A stretch of 64,000 bases of DNA from Citrus sinensis (GCF_022201045.2 NC_068561.1:18602501-18666500); one strand, 5' to 3'; numbered from the stretch's first letter, positions 50,571-63,247 are shown. The notes: generated by a model from the letters alone, not told the origin. Numbers and translations: made by a program.

Positions 50571-52449
50571 TTAATTAATATAGGAAGGGAGGTTCCTTCA
50601 TCTTGGACTACAAGAAGTGATGTGGCATCACCATTTCTCATCATTTTATATTCTCTATTATCTAATAAATTGGTTGAAATTAAAAAAAATAATTACATTA
50701 TAAAATATTAAAATAGAAAATAATTATTAGATTATAAATAATTACATGTCTTTTCCTCTTTCTATTTAAATTCAACAATATGTAACCATTATTAATAATT
50801 AATTATAAGTCTTGAAACATTCATTTATTTTATTATGCCAACAATTAAATTTTAGTGGCTTAAAATACATCAATTAATTAATATAGGAAGGAAGGTTCCT
50901 TCATCTTTCCTCAACAATGTCATTAGAGCCTAATTTTAATGTCATAATCCCATATTTAATTATTCAATCTTTTGTTTAGTGCATTTTGGCTTCTTCAAAC
51001 TCCATAAACATTAAATATTTAAGATTTGTGTCATCATTATTTCTCATTTTTTTTATTCTCTATTATCTAATATATTGGTTGAGATTAAAAAATAATTATA
51101 TTACAAAATATTAAAAATATATATCTATCTATCTATATCTCTCTATATATATAAAGTTGGGACTAGAGAAGGTGATGTGGCATCACTATTTCTCATCTTC
51201 TTGTATTCTCTATTATCTAATAAATTGGTTGATATTAAAAAAATAATTACATTACAAAATATTAAAAATAAAAAATAATTATTAGATTATAAAAGATTAC
51301 ATGTCTCTTCCTCTTTCTATTTAAATTCAATAATATATAACCATTAATAATAATTAATTATAAATCTTGAAATATTTATTTATTTTATTATGCCAACAAT
51401 TAAACTTTAGTGGCTTAAATATATTAATTAATTAATATAGGAAGGAATGTTCCTTCATCTTCCCTCAATAATGTCATTATGGTCTAATTTTAATGTTATA
51501 ATCTCATATTTAATTATGCAACCTTTTATTTAGTGCCTTTTGGCTTCTTCAAACTCTATAAATATTAAGTAGTTAAGATTTGTGACATTATTATTTATTA
51601 TCTTTTTATATTTTCTATTATCTAATATATTGGTTGAGATTAAAAAATAATTACATTACAAAATATTAAAAATAGAAAATAATTAATAGATTACAAAAAA
51701 TTACATGTCTCTTCTTCTTTCTATTTAAATTCAACAATATGTAACCATTAATAATAAATTAATTATAATTTTTGAAACATTCATTTATTTTATTAAGCCA
51801 ACAACTAAACTTTAGTGGTTTAAAATACATCAACTAATTAATATAGGAAAGAATGTTCTTTCATCTTTCCTCACCAATGCCACTAGGACCTAATTTTAAT
51901 GTCATAATCTCATATTTAATTATGCAACCTTTTATTTAGTGTCTTTTGGCTTCTTCAAACTCTATAAATATTAAGCATTTAAGATTTGTTATGTTTGGAT
52001 TTTTTTATTATTTAACCAACATCCTCTTTAGAAATGTTATTGTGTTTTTATTTTTTGACTTATTTAAATTTTTAGTATTGTGTGTTTCATGGAATACTCT
52101 TTTCTTCATGAGTTAAACAATGATAAAGATAGTTGGATGATAAGGGTTAGGCTTTGTAAGATGTGGGAGTCTATTAATACTAAGAAAAATAGAGAGTTGA
52201 TTAGTGTGAACATAATTTTTATTGATGAAAATGTTGTGTACACTTAACTATATACATTAATATATATTTTTAATGTTAACAAAAAAATAATTAACTTTTA
52301 TAAATAATATTAATTTTATAAGACTGCATCATTTTTTAAAAAAATAATTTATATTTTTTTATCAATTTCATCAAGTATATACAAAGTAATAAAAAAAAAA
52401 GGGTTTCTTAAGAGTTTTTAAGGGGCGTAAGCAGCTCCATTCTCGTCTC
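50571..52449 (+). mobile_element. Helitron-derived array of ~400-base repeats with an RPA fragment
   Basis: Three diverged copies of a ~400-base unit (starting near 50686, 51241 and 51645 with aataattacattacaaaata) share atgtaaccattaataat, gttccttcatctt and ggcttcttcaaactc. A fresh 5' terminus (tctctatatatataaagttggg) occurs at 51135, so one element is nested in or joined to another. The region ends tctcgtctCTAG near 52449, a possible Helitron 3' end with a poor hairpin. Confidence 0.5.
52089..52247 (+). pseudogene. Fragment of a Helitron-type RPA70-like (OB-fold) protein
   Basis: A 52-codon frame begins MEYSFLHELNNDKDSWMIRV and continues RLCKMWESINTKKNRELISV, NIIFIDENV. The pattern 'L-x-x-x-K-D-x-W-x-I-x-V-R-x-x-x-x-W-E-x-I-N-x-K-K...E-L-I-S' is that of the N-terminal OB fold of replication protein A large-subunit-like proteins encoded by plant Helitrons. 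The rest of the protein is missing, so it is a remnant. A second remnant lies at 63151. Confidence 0.55.
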
Positions 52450-54132
52450 TAGAACTCACGTTTGTGTGTCTTGGGCCAATAACTAAACTTGGGTTTCAAA
52501 ATTCCAAGTGGCCCCGTCTTCGTACAAATTTCAAAACATCAACTTCTACCAAAAGTAAAAATGAGGAAACAATAATAACAAATCAATAGAAGCAAAGATT
52601 TGAAAGTTAGGGTTAGAAGCCTCTATAAAAGTATTACAAGATTAATTTAAGTTATTTTTTAATTATTAAATAATTAAAAATATTAGATAAGGTCTAAGGA
52701 AATTAGATAGTGCTTTAGAAGATTAATGCACACACTATAAAGAGGATTTCAGCTGTATAATTTAATTGTAAATATAAATTATCATATTTGATATAATATT
52801 TTAGTAATAATCTAGTATTAAAAACAAAATTTGAAAGAACCGACAGATCGTATTTATTGTTTTCACTGGTTAAATTAGAAAGAGTACATTGCCATAAAAT
52901 AAAAACATGAGAAGCTATTCCTCATGCTGTCAAATCATCTCATTCTGTACATTTGTCTTCTTCAATACATTGTTGATGGAAATGACTAACCTTCCTTTTT
53001 TGTTTTCTTAAGCAACAAACAAACACAAACGGTACAATCGAATGTACATTTTCTCATGCACAAATCCAATATGTTGTACGGAAATTGAAATAGAGTGCTT
53101 AATATTCAAAATTCAATGATTTTGGTTGCACGTACGGAAACAAAATCATAAAAAAAAAATTGTCTTTACAAAATTATTTTTGATAATATTTTTAAAACAG
53201 TATGTTAGTGGGAAATTGTCTTTACAAAATTATGACGAAGAAGAGGGAGAGTAAGGACATGACCAATTATGAAATCTGTCGCGAAATAACTTCGAAATAA
53301 ATATGATGCACAAACACCTGCCAATTTTTGATAATATTTTTAAAAATATATGTTAGTGAGAATTGCTTCTCTATTTCATTTTTTTTTTTTTTTGGCCTCC
53401 ATAATATTAAATGAACAGATGAGGCTCAAAACCAAATAAAAACACAAAAGAGAAGAATAAATAAAAAGGCAGTGGATAAACATGTTGATGAGTTGCCAAG
53501 AAACAACAACACGTAGAATCTTGAATGCTGTCCATGCCCGCAAGTAAAGTAACAATTATTATCAAATTAAGCACATAACGTGTACTTCAAATCAAATTGA
53601 ATTGGGCATTAAGAACAAATCCCATCGTGACGTCGGATAATTAAATAATCACATAATCCAACCAAATCAAACGTTCTTGAAGAGTCGTGGCAGATTATTG
53701 TTCGACGTATGCCTGAATTGGCCCTGCCAAACAAAAGTTTGGGGGTCGTATTTTTAATTATAAAGTTGAAAACGAAAGATTGAATTATCAGTTGTTGGTT
53801 GTTATAAATTCAAAAGCCTAACATTAAGAATTAAGAGAGGTTATTTATTACATAGCCAACTCCGAGTGACGTCCAACTAATGTATTCTTGGGGTATATCA
53901 TATTAAACCGTTTGGACCCCATTTGGTAGTTAAAAAAAAAATTAAAAAAAAAAGATTTGGTAGTGCACGGACTATGTGGCATGAAATCCATTAGATACCA
54001 TAGCCAATGTAAAAATTTTGATCGAGTGCGCGATATGGTGCGTGACAAATTATGATTAGGTTGCTTTGTGTACAACGTCATACACTCGATCAATCCTTAT
54101 CAATGTGATAAAACTCATTAATTTAGCATATC
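52450..54132. other. Intergenic DNA without recognised gene
   Basis: AT-rich, with a T-run near 53380 and two similar phrases (gataatatttttaaaa...tatgttagtg) near 53190 and 53330 that suggest a small duplication. The minus frame at 53848-54093 is not convincing. Nothing else was seen. Confidence 0.4.
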
Positions 54133-54140
54133 TTTTTAAA

Positions 54141-55334
54141 GAGTAATGATATAACTACAAACTCTTATACAAACATATCTCGTACAAATATATCTTGTAC
54201 AAACATATATGTAGGGATGTTAAAAATTCCCACGGGGACGGGTACTCTCGGGGATAATTTCATACCTAATTTCTTATTCGGGGAAGGGACGAGAAATATT
54301 TTTTACTCAATTTCTTATTCGGGGAGGGGACGGGGATGAGGTGGAATCCCCATCCCCTACCCATTTCCGCATTTTAATTTTTAATTTTATTTTTATTTTT
54401 TAAAGTTACTAGTAAATAAATAATAAAATTTAAATTATAAAATTATAATTATTGGTAAAAATAACAAATATCAAAATATTTATATTATTAAACTTTTAGG
54501 CCTAATTAACTAATTAAAGTCCTAAATTTTTATTTAATACATTAAAAAAACCGGGTAAATTCTATTAGCCCAAAAAATTTGTTTTAATTTTAATATTCAT
54601 TAAATGTTTTAAACTTAAATCTATTTTTTATTTATTTTTAGATGTTATAATTGCCCACATCGAATCACAATTTTAATATCTAATTTAATCTAATCTAATC
54701 TAATCTAATCTAATATTTGCTCTTGATTTGCTCCGACTTAACTATTGTGCTGTAAAGGGAATAATCCACATTTATAAAGTACCCACGCCACCATTGAAAA
54801 AGTTAATTTTGAATCTAAATTCGATTTTATTTGTAACAATTTTGTATTAGACTATTAATTTATTCACGATAGTTTGTAAAAGAAGTTTGTATCCCTTACA
54901 TGCTGCGTTACTTACTAATTTAATGTATGTGACTTTTGTAATGGATATTAATGTAAGATATATTTCAAACTTTACTTTTATTTGAATTTTTTATTTTAAT
55001 ATGATTAACTCAAAATTGAAAATATAAAATGTATTAATTATTCGGGGATTGGGGACCCTTGGGGATCCCCTGTTATTATTCGGGGAGAGGATGAAGATTC
55101 TCCCAAGTAATTCTGACGGGGACGGGGACATATGCAAAATATCGGGGATGAGTACGGGGAGATTGGTTCCCTCCCCTCCCCATTGCCATCCCTACATGTA
55201 TGGTATGATAAAATTGGTTGAATTAAATATCTCTTGGCCCACATGATTTATTTATATTATTTTATATTTTCATTTAACCAATAAATTAATACCACATCAA
55301 TTTGTATAAGAGTTTGTGGTTGTATCATCACTCA
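54141..55334. mobile_element. MITE (gagtaatgatata family) split by a hAT element
   Basis: The left piece 54141-54211 (gagtaatgatataactacaaactcttatac) and right piece 55195-55334 (ending gtttgtggttgtatcatcactca) form one MITE of about 200 bases like the one at 37975. The 8-base flank tttttaaa is present on both sides (54133-54140, 55335-55342), pointing to a hAT-type target duplication. Confidence 0.7.
54212..55194. mobile_element. Non-autonomous hAT element nested in the MITE
   Basis: The ends are TAGGGATGttaaaaattccc and the inverse (gggattgccatccctA in the sense ccattgccatcccta). G-rich subterminal repeats (ggggacgggga, attcggggaggggacg) occur at both sides and the core is AT-rich. The 8-base flanks catatatg (54204-54211) and catgtatg (55195-55202) differ at one base. 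TAGGGATGgcaa-type ends with 8-base duplications are typical of plant hATs. No transposase frame. Confidence 0.8.
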
Positions 55335-55342
55335 TTTTTAAA

Positions 55343-56536
55343 TAGTGATTGTTTAAGTAGTGATTTTATTAGTAGAGTTTTTATAAAAAAAATTAATTAT
55401 TTAATTTTTAGTAAGAACTTTTATTAAACATTATAAAATTATTTAAGTAGACAACCATCTAAAGTTAGATTGTGAAAGAAATGAAATAAGAATTAAAAAT
55501 AAATAATGGATATTTTAGACAATATAACCTTTTAAAAAAACTATCTGACTTCTAGTTTTAAAATTTTAAAATTTAAACTTTTTATTAAAAGTGATAAAAT
55601 AACTTGTTGTACCATAGCTGCGGGCTATATAGATATCCCATTTCAAAATTCCTTAGAATTCAACTAATCATTTGTTATGAAATTAAAAAAAAAAATAGAA
55701 GAGAAAGTTTCAAGAAAAATTATTTTGTTCTGCATAATTTTTTTAAATCCACCGTTTCTTAAGTGACAAACAATCGTAGAGGAGGATTGTGTATTTGAAA
55801 TTTGATTCCCTTTTACATATTGTCATTGTGTATTTATAATACCAAAAAGTTTGAGCGCCCATTATTTCTTAAAAAAAAAAAACAAAAATTTGTGCTCCTA
55901 TTGTATATTTTCTTATTACTTTAACGTTCAATTATTATCATGCATGTATTTTGTCTTGAACGCCAAATTTTTATTTATGTAGGATAAAATTAAAAGCATT
56001 AACAACAAAAAATTAAGAGTAAATGGTCAGTTGATTGGTAGTGAATAAATAAATAAAAATTAAATCTTATGATACACTATTATAAATACATATGATAAAA
56101 TATCTTTAAAAATTTAATAAAATTAAAATTAAGAGAGGATCCTATTATGATAAATTAATACATAAAAATTAAAGAGGTGTTAATTAGAAACGGAAAAAAT
56201 AAAAAACTGGAGAAAATTTCAAGGTGGTGTATGATGTGAATAAAATAATAATAATAATAATAATAAGAGTCAATAAACTTTACAATGGCTACCTCCCTTC
56301 GCTTTAGGCTCTAGCCATAACTCTTTTTAATTTTCGAAAAATGGTTTGCTTAACTGCAATAAAATGAGAAACCAAAACAAAAGAGTGGTTTTAAGTTTTA
56401 ACTCAATATAAAATAAATGGCGAAAAATGTTGCATCCCATTCCTATCCACATATCCACAACCGCCTCGTAAGTATCAAAGCCAAAAGTGTGTCAGAGTAG
56501 CAGAGATTGGATAAAGTACAGTGGCTCACCGCACTT
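55343..56536. other. Intergenic DNA without recognised gene
   Basis: AT-rich; an (ATA)n run occurs at 56247-56266. Positions 56400-56539 probably belonged to the promoter of the 58.4-kb gene before the element at 56540 was inserted. Confidence 0.4.
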
Positions 56537-56539
56537 TAA

Positions 56540-58287
56540 GGGCCTGTTTGATACCGTTTTACAAGTCATATTTTCGTTTTCATTTTTATAATACACACAT
56601 AAAACATGTTTGGTGGATTTTTTTCACAAAACAAATTACAAAACACAAAATCTGGATTCATTATTATAACTATACAACTGAAAACAAGTTAAACATATTC
56701 TCCAAATTTTACAAACTAAACCTAAAAATAAATTAAAAAACAACAAAAAAATCGTGACCCTACAGCCCTCACTTTTCTCTTCACTGCAGCCCTCACTCTC
56801 AATCTAGTTCACTGCAGCTCCCTCTTTCCCCTCAATTTTCTCAATCCAGTTGCAGCAAATCTCTCTCTTGGTCGCTCTTGGTGTGCTAGCCACTGCCGCT
56901 GCTCTTTCTCCGCCGTAACCGCTGCTGCTCCGACTCTGTCCAGCTGCTGCTACTCGGACTCCGTCCAGCTGCTGCTACTTCGTCTTTGCTCTCTTGGATC
57001 TGCACTTGCTCTCTCGGATCTTCATCTACTGCTACTTCATTGTCACTTGCCGGTAATTATATAACCCACGAGCTGGAAGCCTAATTTTGCCTGATAAATT
57101 TACATTACTGTTTGTGATTAAATCATGTGTGGGGCTGTTGTGTCCTTCCCTGGGAAAGCAAATTCATGCCCATGTGTGTAAATTTGGGCTGAAGTCGCAT
57201 TCCATAACAGAGAATGCACTTCTAGATTTGTATGGAAAATGTGATGAGCTAATTGAGGCACACAAAGTGTTCGAGGAAATGACTGATAGAGATATAGTTG
57301 CTTGGAATAATCTTATTTCTGGGAATGCTAGATTGGGTCAAATGAAGAAAGCAAGAATGCTATTTGATAAGATGCCTTATACGACTATTGTCTCATGGAC
57401 TGCAATGATTTTGGGGTATGCACATATAGGGAGCTATGCTGAAGCACTGGATGTATTTCGGCAAATGCAAATAGTGGGTATTGAACCTGATGAGATAAGT
57501 ATCGTACCTATTTTGCCAGCTTGTGCACAACTAGGATCTCTTGAGCTAGGGGAATGGATTCATATGTATTGTGATAAAAATCACTTGTTGCGGAGGACTG
57601 TTATTTGCAATGCTCTCATCGAAATGTACATAAAATGTGGTTGCATCAATCAAGCAAGTCAGCTGTTTGATCAGATGGTAAAGAGAGATGTTGTTTCATG
57701 GAGTACCATGATTGGAGGGCTTGCAAATCATGGCAAAGCTCACAAAGCAATTCATCTATTTCACGAAATGCAGAGATGGAATTGCAGCTTTTATGTGGCA
57801 TGATTACATACTTAATGCATAATTTGTATCATGTAGTTTTTTTATAATTATTTTGTTTAAATCATGTGTTATAATATATATCTTAATTATATAGTGTAAA
57901 AACAATGACAATGTCAAATTTCTTTTTAATTAATGTTAATTCTTAAACTTTATTATCATGTAATTTTTTTATATTAAATTTGGTTAAATTATTTTGTTGT
58001 ATTTGTGTGTATTAGCTAAATAATTATTTTATGACTATAAATATAATGTAAATGATTAGTAAAAACTGTTTTTGAAAAAAGTATTACCAAACGCATATTT
58101 TTTGTTTTTATCATTTTCAACTGTGTCTACCAAACGCATATTATTGTTTTCAATTTTAAAATATAAGATACAAAAAATAATACCAAACACATATTTAAAT
58201 TCAAAATACAGTAACTGTAAAATACCATTTTCATTTTCATTTTTATTCTCAGAAAATATAAATTCAAAAACAATACCAAACAGGCCC
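56540..58287. mobile_element. PIF/Harbinger-type element that has captured a PPR gene fragment
   Basis: The ends are GGGCCTGTTTGATACCGTTT and the inverse (aataccaaacaggccc), flanked by TAA on each side (56537-56539, 58288-58290), as for PIF/Harbinger. Subterminal DNA is similar at both ends (ttttcatttt, taccaaacgcatatt). There is no transposase. Inside are a C/T-rich leader-like segment with tandem ctgctgctactcggactccg phrases (56750-57052) ending in a GTAATT donor, and a 239-codon PPR frame. This is a Pack-TIR-type structure. Confidence 0.78.
57090..57803 (+). pseudogene. Captured PPR protein fragment (MEF21-like)
   Basis: The frame lacks a start ATG at its left edge and begins mid-motif (PDKFTLLFVIKSCVGLLCPS). 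It contains about six PPR units of the PLS type, for example SITENALLDLYGKCDELIEA, DIVAWNNLISGNARLGQMKK, TIVSWTAMILGYAHIGSYAE, EPDEISIVPILPACAQLGSL and DVVSWSTMIGGLANHGKAHK. It stops shortly after FHEMQRWNC, before the usual E/DYW end. From memory the closest protein is Arabidopsis At2g20540 (MEF21, a mitochondrial RNA editing factor). Both ends are missing relative to that ~530-residue family, and it lies inside a transposon, so it is a captured fragment and not a working gene. The frame is still open, so capture may be recent. Confidence 0.8.
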
Positions 58288-58445
58288 TAAAGATTCACAG
58301 TCCATACAAACAAAAATCTCCGCTTAGATTTTCTTTCATTCCTTTGCTTTTGCTGTTATAATCTAAAGACTCTTAAAAGAAGAAACCGCATCAAAAAAAA
58401 AAAAAAAAAACAATAACTCATGTTTATGTTCGGTGGAGCAGAAGC

Positions 58446-60622
58446 ATGGGCGGCGGAGTTGGAGGCGGGGGAAGCGGCGGCATGTTAAGAACTGTCGGCA
58501 GGGCAGTCACCACGACAAGAACCGGCGTCATGAATCTTCAAGAACCCATTTCATCGTCATCTTCAAGTACTAGTACTACTACTTCAACAACTTCACCTAC
58601 TGCTGCTAATTCGAGGCCTGCCCACCAGAACAGAAATGGTGGTAACCAACTCTCTTTATCTGCTGCTGCTGCTTTGACGGCGTCGCCGTTTGTTTCTCAT
58701 AATGTTCCGGTTCCTGCCCATTATGGGGTGCCCAGTTGGAGTTCCTTTGGTGTCGGTGGTGATGGTGGTTCTTCTTGTTGTTATGAGTATGAGTGGGTGT
58801 CTGTCGATGGATGTGAGAAGATTTTGATAAGTCTCATGGGTTTCTTGTTGATGACTTTACTCTTGGCCCTGTTCCTTCTCTTGAGGAAGTTAACACAGCA
58901 GTTTCTGCTCTTCAACAGTAAGAATTTTTTTTCCCTTCATTTATTTACATGTTTAGGTGTTCATAATTGTGTAACACAATGAAATTAATCTGTTGTTTCT
59001 TTGGTTCTTCGTGGAAAATATGCTTTCTTCTTTTTGATTATTGAATAATATGTTGTTTAATGATATAATTGTTCGCCTTCATATCTTTACTGTTTATGGG
59101 ATTCTTGAAATTACTAGTCTGTATTGATGCTGCAAATCGGTAAATGATTGCTGCTTCTGTGTCTGAAATGGATTGGGGTTTGCTTGGAGTGTTATTTTTG
59201 ACTTTTGTGGCTGTCTCGGTTGTGTTGTTTAAGGCTATGTTGACAGATTGTGCCACCTGTCTCGGTCTTTCTATTTGGTAAAATTAATGGGGTGTTGTTG
59301 ATTAAGTATATTTTTAAAGTCTTGTACAAACTGAATAGTCATTAATTTATTGGTCGAATGAAAATATAAAATAATAAAAATAAATTATATGAATTAAGTG
59401 ATATTTAATTCAACTAATCTTATCATGTTTAATTAATTTATATAAAATTAATTTGAACAAAAGTTTGTGACTGTATCATTACTCTTAATCTTATAATCAA
59501 TAACTTTAACATGAAAAATGATGGGGACCACAAAGTTACGTATTGAATGTAACTTTGACTTTCGCTTTTGGAAAATTTCAAGCAGATGAAGATTATAGTT
59601 CAGTTACAAGATTTATTGACAGATATGTTTTGATTGATTTCTCACAACCTGATGCAGTTCTATTCTTTCCATTAATGGATTGCGTTCCCTTGGTCAATTC
59701 CAATCCATTTGATCTCAGTTGAATATTTGTTAAGTTCTAATTTCATAATGGTGGTGAATGGGGTTGCAATTGCTTAAACTTTGTACTTGTACAACTCTAT
59801 TGGTGCATGGGATTACCAAGTCAGTATTATTTGTGATTACTGCCCTTGGTACTTGTTTTTTTAGTATTACCCACCTCGAACAAAACCTATATACCCGACT
59901 AGTTATTCATTTGATTCAAAAGATGCTTATCATCTAAAGCTCTTTCTGCTTCACTATCTTTAAATGCTACAAATTATCAACTTGCATCAGCAGGAAAAAA
60001 AGAAAAAAATAATAATACTTCAAATTTATGCTAACTTCTAATTATTTTGATTTTATAGGGTTTTTGACCCTGCTTCATGCCCTGGACTTGTGAGGGATAA
60101 GTTTGCCTCCAATTCGGACAGGGATACAGAGTTGGATTGGATAGAGCCCTCTCTGTGTCTTAGTAATTCAAGAATGTTGCAGCCTTATCCAGCTGACAGA
60201 GTTTATGATGCTTTTCATTTGTTGCAGACTGAGCCATCAATTCAGGTGCCTTTACTGCTGACCTTGACTAAAAGATCTAATGGTATGGAAATTCAATTTA
60301 AAATATTAACTCAAAGCAATTGTTTAGGGTGGCTAAGTGCAAATGTTCGATAGAGACTGCACATATAGATAGGATAATGTGAGCAGTACAATTGCTTTAA
60401 TCACCAGATTAGAACAGAAATAGAACCATGCTCATGTTTAAGAGCAAGGATTAACTTTCTATAATCAATTTTGTGGTCATAGAATTTGACATCTTTATAT
60501 ATATATGTTTTTTTTCCCGCTTTTCCAGAGAATGGTCATTTCATTATCTTCTGATAAAGCTGTTTGGAATGCTGTTTTGAACAATGAAGCGGTACAGGAA
60601 CTGAAGGAGTCATTCAATGCAG
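58446..60622 (+). pseudogene. Plant-specific gene of unknown function, frameshifted and 3'-truncated
   Basis: Exon 1 runs 58446-58917, exon 2 60059-60245 and exon 3 60529-60622, all with GT-AG borders. The protein begins MGGGVGGGGSGGMLRTVGRA, is Ser/Thr-rich, and reads YEYEWVSVDGCE near codon 125. There the frame breaks near 58819: shifting by one base after gatgtgagaa restores DFDKSHGFLVDDFTLGPVPS and LEEVNTAVSALQQ, which continues across the splice into VFDPASCPGLVRDKFASNSD, LDWIEPSLCLSNSRMLQPYP, RVYDAFHLLQTEPSIQ and RMVISLSSDKAVWNAVLNNE. The final exon that I expect in homologues is not found before the Helitron at 61.4 kb. It resembles an uncharacterised plant protein family; function unknown. 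A sequencing error could explain the frameshift alone. Confidence 0.7.
59318..59487. mobile_element. MITE of the gagtaatgatata family, left-truncated, in an intron
   Basis: The sequence tcttgtacaaactgaatag...gaattaagtgatatttaattcaacta...aaaagtttgtgactgtatcattactct matches the right and middle parts of the copies at 37975 and 54141 in inverted order. It sits in intron 1 of the broken gene. The left tip is degenerate. Confidence 0.5.
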
Positions 60623-61430
60623 GTTGGTAGAAAGTTAAATAAAGATACTTAATTTAAATTTTCTGATTTATATATTTGTTATACTATTACAAAAGGGTGT
60701 TGTCCGTATTTCCTTGACCACAGTCTCGTTGTTATGTCATTCCCCTTAAATTAGGGGCTTGTTTTCGGGATTTGGGTTGTCTGTTTTGCTTTTAGATTTC
60801 CTTGCCAAGTATTGGCCTGGTAAAAGAAATGATTTTCGGTACATAGATGATAGTTGTCTCATATTGCTTGGTTGCTGTGGAAATAGTTTTCTACTCGATA
60901 AGTCTGAAACACCAAGCAACTAAAACTACAATTGCAATCTGGACTATGAGTACCATCTCTTTCATGACCCGCAAACACTCTGAATGATCCTTACAGAGCA
61001 TATTGATATGCTTGGAAATTTGAGGCTCTTCAAATTACAGGATCAGATAGTCAGCCTGTACCTACTTGGAGTTTTTACCTTTTGGCTGTATATGATGGAA
61101 AATCCTCTGTTTATTTCTGAAGAAAATTATTGCTATGTCATCCAGTTGCGAGACTAGCAGAATTATACTACATTGGAAAGTGGGAACAACCAGGCACATC
61201 AGCTGCTTCTGTTTTCGCTTGTTCATCTTTTTGATCCTGAGGGGTTGGTTTGACAGACCAGTTGGATTCTACCAAGAGGTCAGGTCAAAACCCCATGGGA
61301 CCGCCTACATTACATGGGACGTTTTTATCCTCTAGTTTCAATTTTTTGAAGAAAAAAGCGCCTTATGATTTGTTCTGATGTTTGAGCATCACAATACACT
61401 ACAATGGCCAGATAGTTTGGTGTTTCAGTT
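60623..61430. other. Decayed 3' part of the broken gene or intergenic DNA
   Basis: Moderate base composition but no exon I can support. Short frames near 61135 show no continuation of the upstream protein. Confidence 0.35.
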
Positions 61431-61431
61431 G

Positions 61432-62079
61432 CTAGTATATATATAAAACTGAGACTTGAGGAGGTGAAGTGGTATTACTATTTCTCATCTTTATATATTC
61501 TCTATTTTCTAATAAATAGAGAATTTTTTTTTAGATTTGATTTTTTATTTTCTCATAATTAATTTAATTATTATTACACAATAACAATTATGTAAAGATT
61601 TTAATGAGACATATTCTTTGTAATAAACATCCAATGGGGAGTGTTATGAATTTATTAAAATAAATGTAGATGTTCATAACATATATCTCTTGGTCTCTCC
61701 ATTATCTCCCATTAGCAACCTTTAGCTTCCCTATAACTCCTACTATCTTACAAGGAATTATGATCCATAATTTTTTATTAATTTTATGGAGTGATTATGT
61801 AACTATAAAAGGAGAGCTCATCTTTTTGTTTTGTACATACACAATTGGAATGAATAAAATCACTCTATAATATATTCTCTCATTTTATTTTTTATCTTGC
61901 GTTGCTTCTTTATTTGTATTGTTGGCTAATAGCTTTTTTTTTGTTTTTTATAAGGTTGCCTCATCTTTAAAAAAAATTAATTCATATTTTTTATCAGTTT
62001 CATCAAGTGTAAAGTAAGAAAAAATGATAATATTAAATTCTTTTTTTAAAACTGCTTGAAGCGCGATTTTATTTTCTAG
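61432..62079 (+). mobile_element. Helitron-like unit H4 carrying a copia PPT and LTR start
   Basis: Collinear with H1-H3 12-16 kb away: tatatataaaactgagactt start, purine tract before TGTTATGAATTT near 61644, TATAAAAGG box near 61805, and an end with ctgcttgaagcgcg and ttttCTAG at 62076-62079. The 3' hairpin has lost pairing on one side, so this copy looks older. Confidence 0.68.
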
Positions 62080-62182
62080 TATATATATAAAGCTGAGACT
62101 AAAGAAGGTGATGTGACATCAGTATTTCTCATCTTCTTATATTCTCTATTATCTAATAAATTGGTTGAGATTAAAAAAATAA

Positions 62183-62227
<45 letters not shown>

Positions 62228-63247
62228 TGGGACTAAATGAGGTGATATGTCATCATTATTTCTCATCTTCTTGTATTTTCTATTATCCAATAAATTAGTT
62301 GAGATTAAAAAAAATAAGTACATTACAAAATATTAAAAATAAAAAATTATTATTAAATTATAAAATATTACATGTCTCTTCATCATTCTATTTAAATTCA
62401 ATAATATGTAACCATTAATAATAATTAATTATAAGTCGTGAAACATTCAATTATTTTATTATGCTAACAATTAAACTTTAGTAGCTTAAATACATTAATT
62501 AATTAATATAGGAAAGAAGGTTCCTTCATCTTCCCTCAACAATGCGATTAGGGTCTAAGTTTAATATTATAATCCCATATTTAATTATGCAATCTTTTGT
62601 TTAGTGTCTTTTGACTTCTTCAAACTCTATAAATATTAAGTAGTTAAGATTTGTGGCATTATTATTTTTCATCTTTTTATATTTTCTATTATCTAATATA
62701 TTGGTTGAGATTAAAAAATAATTATATTACAAAATATTAAAATAGAAAATAATTATTAGATTACAAAAGATTACATGTCCCTTCCTCTTTTTATTTAAAT
62801 TCAACAATATGTAACCATTAATAATAATTAATTATAAGTTTTAAAATATTCATTTATTTTATTAAGTCAACAACTAAACTGGTTTAAAATACATCAACTA
62901 ATTAATATATGAAGGAAGATTCCTTCATTTTCCCTCACCAATGCCACAAGGGTCTAATTTTAATATTATAATCTCATATTTAATTATGCAACATTTTGCT
63001 TAGTGTCTTTGGTTTCTTCAAACTCTATAAAATTAAGTATTTAAGATTTGTTATATTTGAGTTTTCTTATTATTTAATCAACACCCTCTTTAGAAATATT
63101 GTTGTGTTTTTATTTTTTGACTTATTTGAATTTTTAGTGTTGTGTGCTTCATAGAGTACTCTTTTATTTTTGTACATGAGTTGTATAATAATAAAGATAG
63201 TTTGATGATAAGGGTAAGATTTTATAAGATGGGGGAGCCTGTTAATA

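Noticed and set aside
57090..57803. PPR frame as an independent functional gene
   Set aside because: No start ATG at the left end, no E/DYW end, no transit peptide, and it lies within transposon termini with target duplications.
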